Of a stretch of 64,000 nt of DNA, positions 10,751 to 22,258 are shown in pieces. The DNA lies in contig CAMLJN010000010.1 of the NCBI GenBank assembly GCA_946480445.1, positions 1-64,000 on the forward strand, read 5' to 3'. The DNA comes from an uncultured Buttiauxella sp. Lineage in GTDB: Bacteria > Pseudomonadota > Gammaproteobacteria > Enterobacterales > Enterobacteriaceae. Positions within the stretch are counted from its first letter, which is position 1. Each line of letters begins with the position of its first letter. The notes under the pieces were generated by a model, which did not search any database, was not told the origin of the DNA, and worked only from the letters and a program-made list of their open reading frames with translations. Made by a program: the position numbers and the translations under genes.

Positions 10751-11779
10751 ATGGCACACATTGTAACCCTAAATCCCCCCCGCAGAGAAGATTGGTTAAC
10801 GCAACTTGCCGATGTTATAACCGATCCTGATGAACTGTTGCACATTTTAAATGTAGACGCTGACGAAGAGTTACTGGCGGGACGCGATGCGCGCCGACTT
10901 TTCGCGCTGCGGGTACCGCGTGCATTCGTTGCCCGCATGGAAAAAGGCAACCCAAAGGATCCGCTGCTGCGCCAGGTGCTGACCGCAAAGCAGGAATTCG
11001 TTGCCGCACCGGGTTTTAGCACCGATCCCCTCGAGGAACAACACAGCGTTGTGCCAGGCTTGCTGCACAAGTATCGCAACCGTGCCCTGCTGCTGGTAAA
11101 AGGCGGCTGCGCCGTGAACTGTCGCTATTGCTTCCGCCGTCATTTCCCGTATGCCGATAACCAGGGAAACAAACGGAACTGGCAGGCCGCGCTGAATTAC
11201 ATTGGCGAGCATACGGAACTGGATGAAATCATCTTCTCCGGCGGCGATCCGCTGATGGCAAAAGATCACGAGCTGGACTGGCTGCTGAACGAGCTGGAAG
11301 CCATCCCGCATATTAAGCGCCTGCGCATCCACAGCCGCCTGCCGATTGTGATTCCGGCACGCATCACGGACACGCTGGTTGCACGCCTTGCGCGCTCGCG
11401 CCTGCAAGTGTTACTGGTTAACCATATTAATCATGCCCAGGAGATAGGTGAGGCGTTCACCACGGCAATGGCCAGCCTGCGTCAGGCTGGCGTGACATTG
11501 CTAAATCAAAGCGTGCTGCTGCGCGGTGTAAACGACAATGCGCATACGCTGGCTAATTTAAGCAACGCGCTATTTGATGCGGGAGTGATGCCTTATTACC
11601 TGCACGTGCTCGATAAGGTGCAGGGTGCCGCCCATTTCATGGTCAGTGACGAGGAAGCAAGGCAGATAATGCGCGAGCTGTTGACGCTGGTTTCCGGCTA
11701 TATGGTGCCGAAACTTGCCCGTGAGATAGGCGGAGAGCCGAGTAAGACGCCGCTGGATTTGCAGCTGCGGCAGAGCTGA
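10751..11779 (+). CDS. epmB: L-lysine 2,3-aminomutase EpmB (YjeK)
   Basis: This radical SAM enzyme converts L-lysine to (R)-beta-lysine, the substrate that EpmA loads onto EF-P. The 342-residue length equals the E. coli protein. The radical SAM cluster motif CxxxCxxC is present as CAVNCRYC (about residues 120-127), followed by the SGGDPL motif that contacts SAM. The PLP lysine is near the C-terminus. The start at 10751 is favoured over 10724 because the upstream codons fall in the efp leader. Confidence 0.97.
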   Translation: MAHIVTLNPPRREDWLTQLADVITDPDELLHILNVDADEELLAGRDARRLFALRVPRAFVARMEKGNPKDPLLRQVLTAKQEFVAAPGFSTDPLEEQHSVVPGLLHKYRNRALLLVKGGCAVNCRYCFRRHFPYADNQGNKRNWQAALNYIGEHTELDEIIFSGGDPLMAKDHELDWLLNELEAIPHIKRLRIHSRLPIVIPARITDTLVARLARSRLQVLLVNHINHAQEIGEAFTTAMASLRQAGVTLLNQSVLLRGVNDNAHTLANLSNALFDAGVMPYYLHVLDKVQGAAHFMVSDEEARQIMRELLTLVSGYMVPKLAREIGGEPSKTPLDLQLRQS

Positions 11780-11783
11780 TTCT

Positions 11784-11829
11784 CCTCACCCCGGCCCTCT
11801 CTTTTTTCAGGCAGAGGGATGGGATGAGG
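11784..11829. repeat. Palindromic intergenic repeat between epmB and yjeI
   Basis: An imperfect inverted repeat: CCTCACCCCGGCCCTCT on the left and AGAGGGATGGGATGAGG on the right, with a loop holding six Ts. It belongs to the same family as the copies at 1506 and 59544 and probably also acts as a terminator for the two convergent genes. Confidence 0.65.
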
Positions 11830-11841
11830 ATAAACACTAAA

Positions 11842-12195
11842 TCAGTTCGGACACTTATAAACCTGGCCGGTCATTTTGCTGGCGGTCGGCGCAAAGCTCG
11901 ACAGCAGATTCTGACTTGGGCTGCTCACCCCATAAATTACGTTGCCACCCATGGCCGCCGCGTTGTTACGCAGGGCATTGGCCGCACCGCGCATTGAGCC
12001 ACCCTCATCGCCGTGCTGCCCGGATAGCCAGTTGCTTTGCTCACCGGTTGCGCTGCCTAACAGCTGGCAATTACTGGCCGGCTTCTCTTCCACGAAACGA
12101 ACGCTCTGGCCGCCTGCGGACAGTTCATTGCTGGTGCTACATCCCGCCAGCAGCAACGCTGCTACAGCCATTCCTGCTGAAACTTTTATGCGCAT
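11842..12195 (-). CDS. yjeI: DUF4156 lipoprotein YjeI
   Basis: This is a 117-residue predicted outer-membrane lipoprotein with lipobox LLAGC. The conserved centre GEQSNWLSGQHGDEGGSMRG and the tail TGQVYKCPN match E. coli YjeI, which also lies between epmB and groL. The function is unknown. The ATG at 12195 gives the E. coli length and has GGGGAACAAG in front of it. Confidence 0.9.
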   Translation of the reverse strand: MRIKVSAGMAVAALLLAGCSTSNELSAGGQSVRFVEEKPASNCQLLGSATGEQSNWLSGQHGDEGGSMRGAANALRNNAAAMGGNVIYGVSSPSQNLLSSFAPTASKMTGQVYKCPN

Positions 12196-12270
12196 CTTGT
12201 TCCCCGTCATCAATTTGTTCGGTCATTATTGCCCGGTAAGACCTTATACCAGACTGCGGTTGAAAAGAAA

Positions 12271-12300
12271 AAACCCTCAAGCATTTCTGCCTGAGGGTTT
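12271..12300 (-). terminator. groSL terminator
   Basis: AAACCCTCA (12271-12279) pairs with TGAGGGTTT (12292-12300). On the minus strand the stem is followed by a U-rich tract (the A-run before 12271). It lies 25 bp past the groL stop. Confidence 0.85.
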
Positions 12301-12324
12301 CTTTAACACGGAGTGCTAAGGCGC

Positions 12325-13983
<1,659 letters not shown>

Positions 13984-14009
13984 TTAAATTCGTTTAATTT
14001 GCTTGCGGA

Positions 14010-14339
<330 letters not shown>

Positions 14340-14384
14340 TTAGGGTAACGCCGGCCCGTATGGGTTATCGGCTGGTGACCTGAG

Positions 14385-14418
14385 AGATGGGGGTGGGCCT
14401 TCCCCCCTTCAAGGGGGA
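14385..14418 (-). promoter_or_regulatory. Sigma-32 heat-shock promoter of groSL
   Basis: Read on the minus strand, a CCCCCTTGAA -35 (14417-14408) is followed by a CCCACCCCCAT -10 (near 14397-14385). Both agree with the RpoH consensus and with the E. coli groE promoter, and lie about 80-115 bp before the groS start. Confidence 0.85.
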
Positions 14419-14440
14419 AAACAAAAAAATTTTCGAATTT

Positions 14441-14926
14441 TTAACGATCGTTACGGTCATCACGATCGCGGTCCTCAAGCTGCTTTGGGCCTTCATCCTT
14501 ACGCTGGTATTCCCCATCGAAAGTCTGGCCGCCGTCGCTGCCTGCGCTAAATCCTCCACCCGGCATACGCGAAAAGCGCAGGTGCGGCATCAGTTTCAGC
14601 GTCAGGTGTTTTTGCACCGGCGGCAGCAATAACAGCAGGCCGAGAAAATCGGTAAAGAAGCCCGGCAGTAACAGCAGGAAGCCTGCCAGCACCAGCGAAA
14701 CGCTTTTGACCATTTCAGCCGCAGGACTTTCCCCTGCCGCCATCTTCTGCTGCATCTGCATGATGGTTTTAAAGCCCTGGTTACGCACCAGCGACATCCC
14801 AATCACCGAGGTGAAAATCACCAGCATCAGCGTCAGGAAAACGCCCAGCACATGGGCCACCTGAATAAACAACGAAATCTCAATGTAGACATAGAGAAAA
14901 ATGGCAATCAACGGTATCCAGCGCAC
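14441..14926 (-). CDS. fxsA: Membrane protein FxsA
   Basis: This is a 161-residue inner-membrane protein with three to four hydrophobic segments and a charged C-terminal tail rich in Asp and Arg. In E. coli its overexpression relieves phage T7 exclusion by the F plasmid. The start is GTG at 14926, preceded by AGGAGAGTAC and giving VRWIPLIAIFLYVYIE, the family N-terminus; a start at 15025 would add unrelated residues. It lies between groS and divergent aspA, as in E. coli. Confidence 0.92.
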   Translation of the reverse strand: MRWIPLIAIFLYVYIEISLFIQVAHVLGVFLTLMLVIFTSVIGMSLVRNQGFKTIMQMQQKMAAGESPAAEMVKSVSLVLAGFLLLLPGFFTDFLGLLLLLPPVQKHLTLKLMPHLRFSRMPGGGFSAGSDGGQTFDGEYQRKDEGPKQLEDRDRDDRNDR

Positions 14927-15069
14927 CGTACTCTCCTGTAGTTGGACAACAGACCCCTTGATGTGGCGCCTGTGAAAATGAATGGGCGATAAAGCATGGC
15001 ACAGAGATGGCGACGCCATAGCCAAAGATCAATGTTTGCGCTGCATTAAGTTGGCGAAAATTTTCAACC

Positions 15070-15150
15070 GTTGATCGTTATCACAGATCGCTAATAGTTA
15101 TGTGATGTGGGTTTTAATAAGTGATCCAGATTACTGCTTTTCGCTATGAT
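15070..15150 (+). promoter_or_regulatory. aspA promoter region with CRP-like sites
   Basis: GTTGA-N6-TCACA (15070-15085) resembles a CRP site about 80 bp upstream of a TATGAT -10 (15145-15150). A second weaker dyad, AGTGA-N6-TTACT (15120-15135), lies nearer. E. coli aspA is known to be CRP-activated; assignment here is by resemblance only. Confidence 0.45.
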
Positions 15151-15272
15151 CAGCATATCATCACGGCATGGAGACCGAATATGGACATAATCGTCGGTCT
15201 AATCATCTCACGACCACACATCCTGTGCGTGAAAACGGTGCATTTATTGGCAGCTTGAAAAAGAAGGTTCAC

Positions 15273-16709
15273 ATGTTAAATAACATTCGTATCGAAGAAG
15301 ATTTGTTGGGTACCAGGGAAGTGCCAGCGGATGCCTATTACGGTATTCACACTCTGAGAGCGATTGAAAACTTCTACATCAGTAACAGCAAAATCAGCGA
15401 TATCCCTGAATTTGTACGCGGTATGGTCATGGTAAAAAAAGCGGCGGCGATGGCGAACAAGGAGTTGCAAACCATCCCGAAAAGCGTCGCTAACACCATT
15501 ATCCAGGCCTGTGACGAAGTGCTGAATAACGGCAAGTGTATGGATCAGTTCCCGGTAGACGTTTACCAGGGCGGAGCCGGCACCTCCGTGAACATGAACA
15601 CCAACGAAGTGCTCGCCAATATTGGGCTGGAGCTGATGGGTCACCAGAAAGGTGAGTACCAGTACCTGAACCCAAACGATCACGTCAACAAATGCCAGTC
15701 TACCAACGATGCCTATCCAACCGGTTTCCGCATCGCGGTTTACGCCTCTATCACCAAACTGATCGACGCCATCAACCAGCTGGGTGAAGGCTTCCAGCGT
15801 AAAGCCGTTGAATTTGAGAACATCCTGAAAATGGGCCGTACCCAGCTGCAGGATGCGGTGCCGATGACCCTCGGTCAGGAATTCCACGCTTTTACCGTTC
15901 TGCTCAATGAAGAAACCAAAAACCTGCTGCGTACCGCCGAGCTGCTGCTGGAGGTTAACCTCGGCGCCACGGCAATAGGGACACGCCTGAACACCCCTGA
16001 CGGCTACCAGCAGCTTGCGGTACAGAAGCTCGCGGAAGTCAGCAATCTGCCGTGCGTGCCAGCCGAAGACCTGATCGAAGCCACCTCCGACTGCGGGGCT
16101 TACGTGATGGTGCACAGCTCCCTGAAGCGCCTGGCGGTGAAAATGTCGAAGATCTGTAACGACCTTCGCCTGCTCTCCTCCGGCCCACGCGCTGGCCTGA
16201 ACGAAATCAACCTGCCGGAACTGCAGGCGGGTTCTTCTATTATGCCAGCCAAAGTGAACCCGGTTGTGCCCGAGGTGGTAAACCAGGTTTGCTTCAAAGT
16301 GATCGGCAACGACACGACCGTGACCATGGCCTCCGAAGCAGGTCAGCTCCAGCTGAACGTGATGGAGCCGGTGATTGGCCAGGCGATGTTCGAGTCTATC
16401 CATATCCTGACCAACGCCTGCTACAACCTGCTGGAAAAATGCGTTAACGGCATTACCGCCAATAAAGAAGTGTGTGAAAGCTACGTTTACAACTCCATCG
16501 GCATCGTCACCTACCTGAACCCGTTCATTGGTCACCACAACGGCGACATCGTCGGGAAGATTTGTGCCGAAACCGGCAAGAGCGTGCGCGAAGTCGTGCT
16601 GGAGCGCGGGCTGCTGACAGAAGCGGAATTAGACGATATATTCTCTGTCCATAACCTGATGCACCCGGTCTACAAAGCAAAACGGTATACCGATGAAAGC
16701 GAACAATAA
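15273..16709 (+). CDS. aspA: Aspartate ammonia-lyase
   Basis: Aspartase converts L-aspartate to fumarate and ammonia, feeding anaerobic fumarate respiration. The 478-residue length is that of E. coli. The fumarase/aspartase signature [11 protein letters not shown], carrying the flexible catalytic-serine loop, is intact, and [13 protein letters not shown] and QSTNDAYPT are present in the active-site lids. ATG 15273 follows AAGAAGG; a frame extension to 15168 reads unrelated residues through the promoter. dcuA follows after a terminator. Confidence 0.98.
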   Translation: MLNNIRIEEDLLGTREVPADAYYGIHTLRAIENFYISNSKISDIPEFVRGMVMVKKAAAMANKELQTIPKSVANTIIQACDEVLNNGKCMDQFPVDVYQGGAGTSVNMNTNEVLANIGLELMGHQKGEYQYLNPNDHVNKCQSTNDAYPTGFRIAVYASITKLIDAINQLGEGFQRKAVEFENILKMGRTQLQDAVPMTLGQEFHAFTVLLNEETKNLLRTAELLLEVNLGATAIGTRLNTPDGYQQLAVQKLAEVSNLPCVPAEDLIEATSDCGAYVMVHSSLKRLAVKMSKICNDLRLLSSGPRAGLNEINLPELQAGSSIMPAKVNPVVPEVVNQVCFKVIGNDTTVTMASEAGQLQLNVMEPVIGQAMFESIHILTNACYNLLEKCVNGITANKEVCESYVYNSIGIVTYLNPFIGHHNGDIVGKICAETGKSVREVVLERGLLTEAELDDIFSVHNLMHPVYKAKRYTDESEQ

Positions 16710-16733
16710 TGCTTCAGGTACTTAGTTAGCCAA

Positions 16734-16763
16734 AAGGCACGTCCATCGCGACGTGCCTTTTTC
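16734..16763 (+). terminator. aspA terminator
   Basis: AAGGCACGTC (16734-16743) and GACGTGCCTT (16750-16759) form a perfect 10-bp stem followed by Ts. It separates aspA from dcuA, and partial read-through is likely because dcuA follows closely. Confidence 0.85.
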
Positions 16764-16826
16764 GTTTCAGGGCACACAGATTTACAACAACTCATTTTCA
16801 ACTCATTAATCTTAAGGAAGCTAATC

Positions 16827-18128
16827 ATGTTTGGAGCTGAACTCGTTATCGTGCTGTTAGCGATTTATCTCGGGGCAAGGCTTGGCGGCATAGGAATAGG
16901 GTTTGCCGGCGGCCTTGGTGTGCTGGTGCTGACGCTCATGTTCCAGATAAAGCCGGGGGCCATTCCCTTCGACGTTATCGAGATAATCATGGCCGTTATC
17001 GCCGCCATTGCTGCGATGCAGGTTGCCGGTGGGATGGATTACCTGGTCAGCCTCGCAGAGAAGCTGCTGCGTCGCCATCCTAAATACATCACTTTTCTCG
17101 CCCCGCTCGTCACCTGGTTTATGACTATTCTGGCCGGTACAGGGCACACCGCCTTTTCCACCCTGCCCGTTATTACCGAAGTCGCAAAAGAGCAGGGCAT
17201 TCGCCCTTCCCGCCCGCTTTCTATCGCCGTGGTCGCCTCCCAGATTGCCATCACCGCCTCACCTATTTCCGCAGCCGTCGTATTCTTCGCGGGCATTCTT
17301 GAGCCAATGGGCGTGAGCTACCTGACGCTGCTGGCTATCTGTATTCCGGTCACGCTGGTTGCCGTCATGCTGACAGCTATCGTCTGTAACTTCCTCGGCT
17401 GCGAGCTGAAGGACGATCCGGTTTATCAGGAGCGCCTTGCCAAGGGTGAAGTGCAGCTGCGCGGCAGCCAGGTCTTTCAACTGAAGCCTCACGCGAAACG
17501 TTCGGTACTGCTGTTCCTGATCGGCATAGTGGCGGTGATGTTCTACGCCACCGCCATCAGCGACACCGTGGGCCTGATCCAGAATCCGGTCCTGCCGCGT
17601 AACGAAGCCATCGTGGTCTTTATGCTGACTATCGCCACGCTTATCTGCATCACCTGTAAAATCGACACCGGTGAAATTCTCAACGCCAGCACCTTTAAAT
17701 CCGGCATGAGCGCCTGTATCTGCGTGCTGGGTGTGGCATGGCTGGGTGATACCTTTGTTAAGCACCATATTGCGGATATTCAGGCCTTCGCAGGCGATCT
17801 GCTGCAAAGCTATCCGTGGCTGCTGGCGGTGGTACTGTTCTTTGCTGCCACCCTGCTTTACTCCCAGGCGGCCACCACCAAAGCGCTGATGCCAGCCGCG
17901 CTGATGCTGGGCGTCAGCCCGCTCACCGCAATAGCCTCTTTTGCTGCCGTCTCCGCCCTGTTTGTCCTGCCGACCTACCCTACGCTGCTGGCTGCGGTAG
18001 AAATGGACGACACCGGCTCCACGCGTATTGGCAAATACGTGTTTAACCATGCCTTCTTAATTCCCGGCGTAATAGCCATTACGCTCTGTGTGATCCTCGG
18101 CTTTATCGTCGGCGGTCTGGTTCTGTAA
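16827..18128 (+). CDS. dcuA: Anaerobic C4-dicarboxylate transporter DcuA
   Basis: DcuA is a 433-residue inner-membrane antiporter that takes up aspartate or fumarate in exchange for succinate. About ten hydrophobic segments are visible from MFGAELVIVLLAIYLGARLG onward, and the length is that of the family. It follows aspA as in E. coli: imported aspartate is deaminated by AspA and the fumarate is reduced by FrdABCD. Confidence 0.97.
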   Translation: MFGAELVIVLLAIYLGARLGGIGIGFAGGLGVLVLTLMFQIKPGAIPFDVIEIIMAVIAAIAAMQVAGGMDYLVSLAEKLLRRHPKYITFLAPLVTWFMTILAGTGHTAFSTLPVITEVAKEQGIRPSRPLSIAVVASQIAITASPISAAVVFFAGILEPMGVSYLTLLAICIPVTLVAVMLTAIVCNFLGCELKDDPVYQERLAKGEVQLRGSQVFQLKPHAKRSVLLFLIGIVAVMFYATAISDTVGLIQNPVLPRNEAIVVFMLTIATLICITCKIDTGEILNASTFKSGMSACICVLGVAWLGDTFVKHHIADIQAFAGDLLQSYPWLLAVVLFFAATLLYSQAATTKALMPAALMLGVSPLTAIASFAAVSALFVLPTYPTLLAAVEMDDTGSTRIGKYVFNHAFLIPGVIAITLCVILGFIVGGLVL

Positions 18129-18139
18129 ATCCTCGCCTG

Positions 18140-18162
18140 AACGGGTCGCTTCGCGGCCCGTT
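18140..18162 (+). terminator. dcuA terminator
   Basis: AACGGGTCGC / GCGGCCCGTT form a stem with a TTC loop, with one internal T-G mismatch, followed by a short T run. It lies 12 bp after the dcuA stop. Confidence 0.7.
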
Positions 18163-18226
18163 TAACACCCCATTATCTTCCTCCGTGCTATAGTCTGGCA
18201 GCGACCCGCTACAGACGAGAAAAGCC

Positions 18227-18550
18227 ATGCAATCGACACAAGCCGTTGTGATTCTTTGTACGGCACCAGATGAGGCCACCGCTCAGGAACTTGCCGCGCT
18301 GGTGCTGGCAGAAAAACTCGCCGCCTGCGTGACCCTGTTGCCCGGTGCAACCTCGCTCTATTACTGGGAAGGCAAAATGGAACAGGAGTACGAGGTGCAG
18401 ATGCTGCTCAAAAGCGACATTGCCCATCAGGAGGCGCTGCTGGCCTGTCTGAAAGCACACCATCCTTATCAAACCCCTGAATTACTGGTTCTGCCAGTTA
18501 CCCACGGAGATAGTGAATACCTCTCATGGCTCTACGCATCTTTACGCTGA
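18227..18550 (+). CDS. cutA: Divalent-cation tolerance protein CutA
   Basis: CutA is a 107-residue cytosolic trimeric ferredoxin-like protein of the CutA1 family. Its conserved core includes [21 protein letters not shown] and HPYQTPE. It is linked genetically to copper tolerance, although part of that phenotype in E. coli comes from dsbD, which it overlaps by 25 bp here. The overlap implies translational coupling. Confidence 0.94.
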   Translation: MQSTQAVVILCTAPDEATAQELAALVLAEKLAACVTLLPGATSLYYWEGKMEQEYEVQMLLKSDIAHQEALLACLKAHHPYQTPELLVLPVTHGDSEYLSWLYASLR

Positions 18551-20238
18551 TTTTCCTGCTTTTCAGCACACCGACCTTCGCCGGGCTGTTCGACGCTCAG
18601 GGACAGACGCAGTTTGTGCCTGCCGATCAGGCCTTTGCCTTTGATTTTAAACAGTCAGGCAACCAGCTGAATCTGAACTGGCAGATTAAAGACGGCTATT
18701 ACCTTTATCGCCAGCAAATCAAACTCGATCCCTCACAGGCCCAAACTGGCCCGCTGGTCCTGCCAAAAGGCCTCTCGCACGAAGATGAGTTCTTCGGCAA
18801 AACGGAGATTTATACCGAGCGCCTGAACTTGCCGGTCACAATCAAATCCGTCGAGAAAGGCGGGACGATAAGTGTGACCTACCAGGGCTGCGCCGAAGCG
18901 GGATTCTGCTATCCGCCAGAGACACGTATCGTCCCGCTTAGCGCGGTGGTTACGGCGGTTGATAAAGAACGACCTCAACCTGCCCCTCTGACCCAGGAGA
19001 AGCAACCGGAGCACTCCGAGCCTGCCCAGCTGCCTTTCTCCGCTCTGTGGGCGCTGCTGATCGGTATCGGCATCGCCTTCACACCCTGCGTACTGCCGAT
19101 GTACCCGCTGATATCCGGCATCGTCCTGGGCGGCAAACAGCGTTTGTCTACCGCACGCGCTCTGCTGCTCACCTTTATGTACGTTCAGGGGATGGCGCTT
19201 ACCTATACCGCGCTGGGCCTGGTAGTCGCGGCGGCAGGGCTACAGTTTCAGGCGGCGTTGCAGCATCCCTATGTGCTGATTGGCCTGTCCGTGCTCTTTG
19301 TACTGCTCGCCGCCTCCATGTTTGGCTTGTTCACCCTGCAACTGCCCTCCTCCCTGCAAACGCGCCTCACACTGATGAGTAATCGCCAGCAAGGTGGGTC
19401 AGCAGGCGGCGTCTTTGCCATGGGGGCGCTGGCAGGGCTGATTTGCTCTCCGTGCACCACGGCCCCCCTTAGCGCCATCCTGCTGTATATCGCGCAGAGC
19501 GGCAATATGTGGCTTGGCGGCGGCACGCTGTATCTCTACGCGCTTGGCATGGGCCTGCCGTTGATCCTTATTACCGTATTTGGCAACAAGCTGCTGCCGA
19601 AAAGCGGCCCGTGGATGGAGACGGTGAAGATTGCCTTCGGTTTTGTGATCCTCGCGCTGCCGGTGTTCCTGCTGGAACGCGTCATTGGGGATATGTGGGG
19701 CTTACGTCTTTGGGCGCTGCTGGGCGTGGCTTTCTTCGGCTGGGCATTTATCACCAGCCTGCAAGCCCGTAAAGCCTGGATGCGCGTCGTGCAGATCCTT
19801 GCGTTAGGCGCAGCATTGGTTTGCGCAAAACCTTTGCAGGACTGGGCATTTGGTACATCCGTCGCAGCCAGTCAGCAGCATCTCAGCTTCACCCGCGTCT
19901 CAAGCATTGAACAATTCGAGCAGGCACTGGCCCGCGCCAAAGGCAAAACGGTGATGCTTGATTTCTATGCCGACTGGTGTGTAGCCTGCAAGGAGTTCGA
20001 AAAATACACCTTCAGCGACGCTGAAGTACAAAAGCTGCTGGCCAATACCGTACTGCTTCAGGTGGACGTCACGGCTAATAAAGAGCAGGATGCGGCGCTG
20101 TTAAAGCATTTAAAGGTATTAGGTTTGCCTACCATTATCTTCTTCGATGAGGAAGGCCAGGAGCAGCATTCTTCGCGCATAACCGGTTTTATGAACGCAG
20201 ACGTCTTTCGTTCGTATTTGCGCAATCATCTTCAGTAA
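18526..20238 (+). CDS. dsbD: Thiol:disulfide interchange protein DsbD (DipZ)
   Basis: DsbD is a 570-residue transmembrane reductase that carries electrons from cytosolic thioredoxin to periplasmic DsbC, DsbG and CcmG. All three redox cysteine pairs are visible: the periplasmic alpha domain (GCAEAGFC), the membrane beta domain (TPCVLP and SPCTTAP) and the thioredoxin-like gamma domain (DWCVACKEF). A signal peptide precedes the alpha domain, and eight hydrophobic helices lie between the soluble domains. It overlaps cutA and is followed by yjdC. Confidence 0.97.
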   Translation: MALRIFTLIFLLFSTPTFAGLFDAQGQTQFVPADQAFAFDFKQSGNQLNLNWQIKDGYYLYRQQIKLDPSQAQTGPLVLPKGLSHEDEFFGKTEIYTERLNLPVTIKSVEKGGTISVTYQGCAEAGFCYPPETRIVPLSAVVTAVDKERPQPAPLTQEKQPEHSEPAQLPFSALWALLIGIGIAFTPCVLPMYPLISGIVLGGKQRLSTARALLLTFMYVQGMALTYTALGLVVAAAGLQFQAALQHPYVLIGLSVLFVLLAASMFGLFTLQLPSSLQTRLTLMSNRQQGGSAGGVFAMGALAGLICSPCTTAPLSAILLYIAQSGNMWLGGGTLYLYALGMGLPLILITVFGNKLLPKSGPWMETVKIAFGFVILALPVFLLERVIGDMWGLRLWALLGVAFFGWAFITSLQARKAWMRVVQILALGAALVCAKPLQDWAFGTSVAASQQHLSFTRVSSIEQFEQALARAKGKTVMLDFYADWCVACKEFEKYTFSDAEVQKLLANTVLLQVDVTANKEQDAALLKHLKVLGLPTIIFFDEEGQEQHSSRITGFMNADVFRSYLRNHLQ

Positions 20239-20284
20239 ACAACACTAATGTGGGATAACCCGTTGAACGACGGAGGAGAATACC

Positions 20285-20860
20285 GTGCAACGCGAAGACG
20301 TACTTGAGCACGCCCTGCACGTCCTTGAACGTGAGGGCATTGCCAGCACCACGCTTGAAATGGTCGCGCTGGAAGCAGATTACCCGTTACAGGAAGTCAA
20401 ACAATACTGGCCGGACGGTGAAGCGTTGCTGTATGACGCGCTGCGCTATCTGAGCCAGCAGGTGGATGTCTGGCGTCGTCAGCTTATGCTCGACGAAGCG
20501 CTGACGCTTGAGCAGAAACTCCTCAAGCGCTATCAGGCTTTAACGGAATGCGTCAGCAACCAGCGTTACCCCGGCTGTCTGTTTATCGCAGCCTGCACGT
20601 TTTATCCGGACGCTTCACACCCGATCCACCAGTTGGCAGATCAGCAAAAAAAAGCGGCCTGGGAATACACTCACGAACTGCTAACGCAGCTGGAAGTGGA
20701 CGACCCGGCAATGGTGGCACATCAGATGGAACTGGTGCTGGAAGGCTGCCTGAGCAAGCTGCTGGTCAAACGCAGCCAGAGTGATATTGATACGGCACGA
20801 CGCCTTGCGGAAGATATTTTACGCTTCGCCCAGTGTCGTCAGGGCGGCGCGTTGACCTGA
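20285..20860 (+). CDS. yjdC: TetR-family regulator YjdC
   Basis: This is a 191-residue protein with a TetR-type N-terminal helix-turn-helix (about 1-50) and an alpha-helical C-terminal domain. It starts with GTG after ACGGAGGAG, 46 bp behind dsbD, as in E. coli, where yjdC also lies between dsbD and the tRNA-Phe gene. Its ligand and targets are not known to me. Confidence 0.9.
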   Translation: MQREDVLEHALHVLEREGIASTTLEMVALEADYPLQEVKQYWPDGEALLYDALRYLSQQVDVWRRQLMLDEALTLEQKLLKRYQALTECVSNQRYPGCLFIAACTFYPDASHPIHQLADQQKKAAWEYTHELLTQLEVDDPAMVAHQMELVLEGCLSKLLVKRSQSDIDTARRLAEDILRFAQCRQGGALT

Positions 20861-20973
20861 TGCGCCCTTTTTCGTCATTCTGTTTGAAAATCAGTCAGTC
20901 GACACCGTTTTAGCGCTTTTTTGTGACAAAGCCGTTGACGCCCAACGGCCTTTACGGTTTAATGCGCCCCGTT

Positions 20974-21049
20974 GCCCGGATAGCTCAGTCGGTAGAGCAG
21001 GGGATTGAAAATCCCCGTGTCCTTGGTTCGATTCCGAGTCCGGGCACCA
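20974..21049 (+). tRNA. pheU: tRNA-Phe (GAA)
   Basis: This is a 76-nt cloverleaf from GCCCGGA to TCCGGGCACCA. The anticodon GAA lies in the loop of the GGGGA/TCCCC anticodon stem, the T arm carries TTCGATT, and CCA is encoded. The position after yjdC corresponds to E. coli pheU, a common island insertion site; the next 26 kb are AT-rich and foreign in character. Confidence 0.98.
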
Positions 21050-21111
21050 CTATTTTTGTCTTGGGATGTCTCACTCAGTCCGAGGACATATAAAAATAAG
21101 CAAGTTAAAGA

Positions 21112-21147
21112 AACCCGATGGTATCATTGAATATCAGCGGGTTTTTT
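21112..21147 (+). terminator. Terminator-like stem-loop after tRNA-Phe
   Basis: AACCCG (21112-21117) pairs with CGGGTT (21138-21143), followed by a run of Ts. It could terminate the tRNA transcript or be a remnant of island DNA. Confidence 0.5.
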
Positions 21148-21300
21148 GACATACATAGTTTTTGAAGACCTGCCGATTCAATAAGCTATGGAGCCCCAAC
21201 ATACCTCTCTGCGCAATACAAAACCTCTCGATAAACCTTACAAGCTTACCGATGCACGATAGCCTATGGTGCGCTGATCGAGTCCAGACGCTGATCGAAA

Positions 21301-21459
21301 GATGCAGTGGAACGGCAGATAAGCCATCAGGAGCGTAACAGCGTGCGGGCTACCTCAATCCACAAGGCAGAACACCTCGACGAGCGCACACAGATGATGC
21401 AGTGGTGGTCGGATTATCTTGATCTGTCGGCAGAGATTTGTTCCGCCGTATCGCTATGA
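21301..21459 (+). pseudogene. P4-type integrase, C-terminal remnant
   Basis: Fifty-two codons read DAVERQISHQERNSVRATSI then HKAEHLDERTQMMQWWSDYLD, the typical last 40-50 residues of P4/CP4-57-type tyrosine recombinases, including the region before the catalytic tyrosine. An in-frame stop lies directly upstream (TGA at 21292), and no N-terminal or catalytic core is present. It sits 250 bp after tRNA-Phe in the usual orientation of such integrases, so it marks the left end of an immobilised island. Confidence 0.8.
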
Positions 21460-21736
21460 ACAGCAACCCAGTGTGAGCAAAGCTTATTAACGAACTCTAC
21501 TAAAAAGTAGCTCTCCCGATGTAAGGCGGAACTGCTTTTTTATTGCTCCAGTATTGAGACCTGCCCACCAGCATCAGTTTTAGGTAGCCGAAAAATCTCA
21601 ACAGTAGATCAGGACCTTATCCTTAAACACCCCCTTCCCTTTTAGCCCTTTACCAGGAATCTGACACTTTCAGTCATAGCGCACAATATTCAGCATCCCG
21701 GACACCGCGGCCCAATTAGTGACAGCGATTATTTCT

Positions 21737-22045
21737 TTAGTCACGGATAAGAATGCTGAGTAAACCAGGATAAGCTTTTTCAATTTCATCCCGTCTCAGT
21801 CGGGCTAACAGCAAATTCCCCCGGTCAACCAGAGAGACAAGGCCCGCTTCACGCAAGACTTTAAAATGATGCGATCTTGTCGCGCGGGCTACTTCAGATA
21901 GACCACTGAACGATGCACAGTGCCTTTCTGCTCCGACCTCATCGTTGATTAGCTCCCGGATGATTCTTAACCGTGTTGGGTCATTTAAAGCTTTCAGCAC
22001 AGTAGCCAAAACCAGTGGATGATCCTGTCTTAGCATGTCATTCAT
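21737..22045 (-). CDS. ArsR-family winged-helix repressor
   Basis: This is a 102-residue protein built almost entirely of an ArsR-type winged helix: LKALNDPTRLRIIRELI (about 18-34), then the recognition helix region ARATRSHHFKVLREAGLVS (about 53-71) and the wing. The metal-binding ELCVC motif of arsenic and cadmium sensors is absent, so metal sensing is unlikely. It is divergent from the AfsA-like gene, with 213 bp between the starts and a clear palindrome in the gap, so it probably controls that cassette and itself. Ligand unknown. Confidence 0.85.
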   Translation of the reverse strand: MNDMLRQDHPLVLATVLKALNDPTRLRIIRELINDEVGAERHCASFSGLSEVARATRSHHFKVLREAGLVSLVDRGNLLLARLRRDEIEKAYPGLLSILIRD

Positions 22046-22161
22046 TCCATCACTCCAAGATTAACTCATTGATAATATAGTAAATACCACCTACACAACA
22101 AAGATAAGTTGCAATAAATTGACATTTAATTACTTTTCGCACATAGTTCGTTCGATGGATA

Positions 22162-22191
22162 TTGAACGTATCATTAAATACGAACGTTCAA
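22162..22191. promoter_or_regulatory. Nested palindromes, candidate ArsR-type operator
   Basis: TTGAACG (22162-22168) and CGTTCAA (22185-22191) are perfect arms. Inside them lies a second perfect dyad, CGTAT-CATTAA-ATACG (22167-22182). The element sits between the divergent regulator and the AfsA-like gene, about 70 bp before the latter's start, a fitting place for a repressor site. Confidence 0.6.
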
Positions 22192-22258
22192 CACCTGCCT
22201 AACATAGCATTACAGCCAGGATGTGTCACTCACTACACATGCAATGGAGAATGTTCAT

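Noticed and set aside
15276..16538. 420-codon minus-strand frame opposite aspA
   Set aside because: Antisense shadow of aspA with no ribosome site or family resemblance.
17259..18050. 263-codon minus-strand frame opposite dcuA
   Set aside because: Very Gln/His/Gly-rich antisense shadow of a membrane protein gene.
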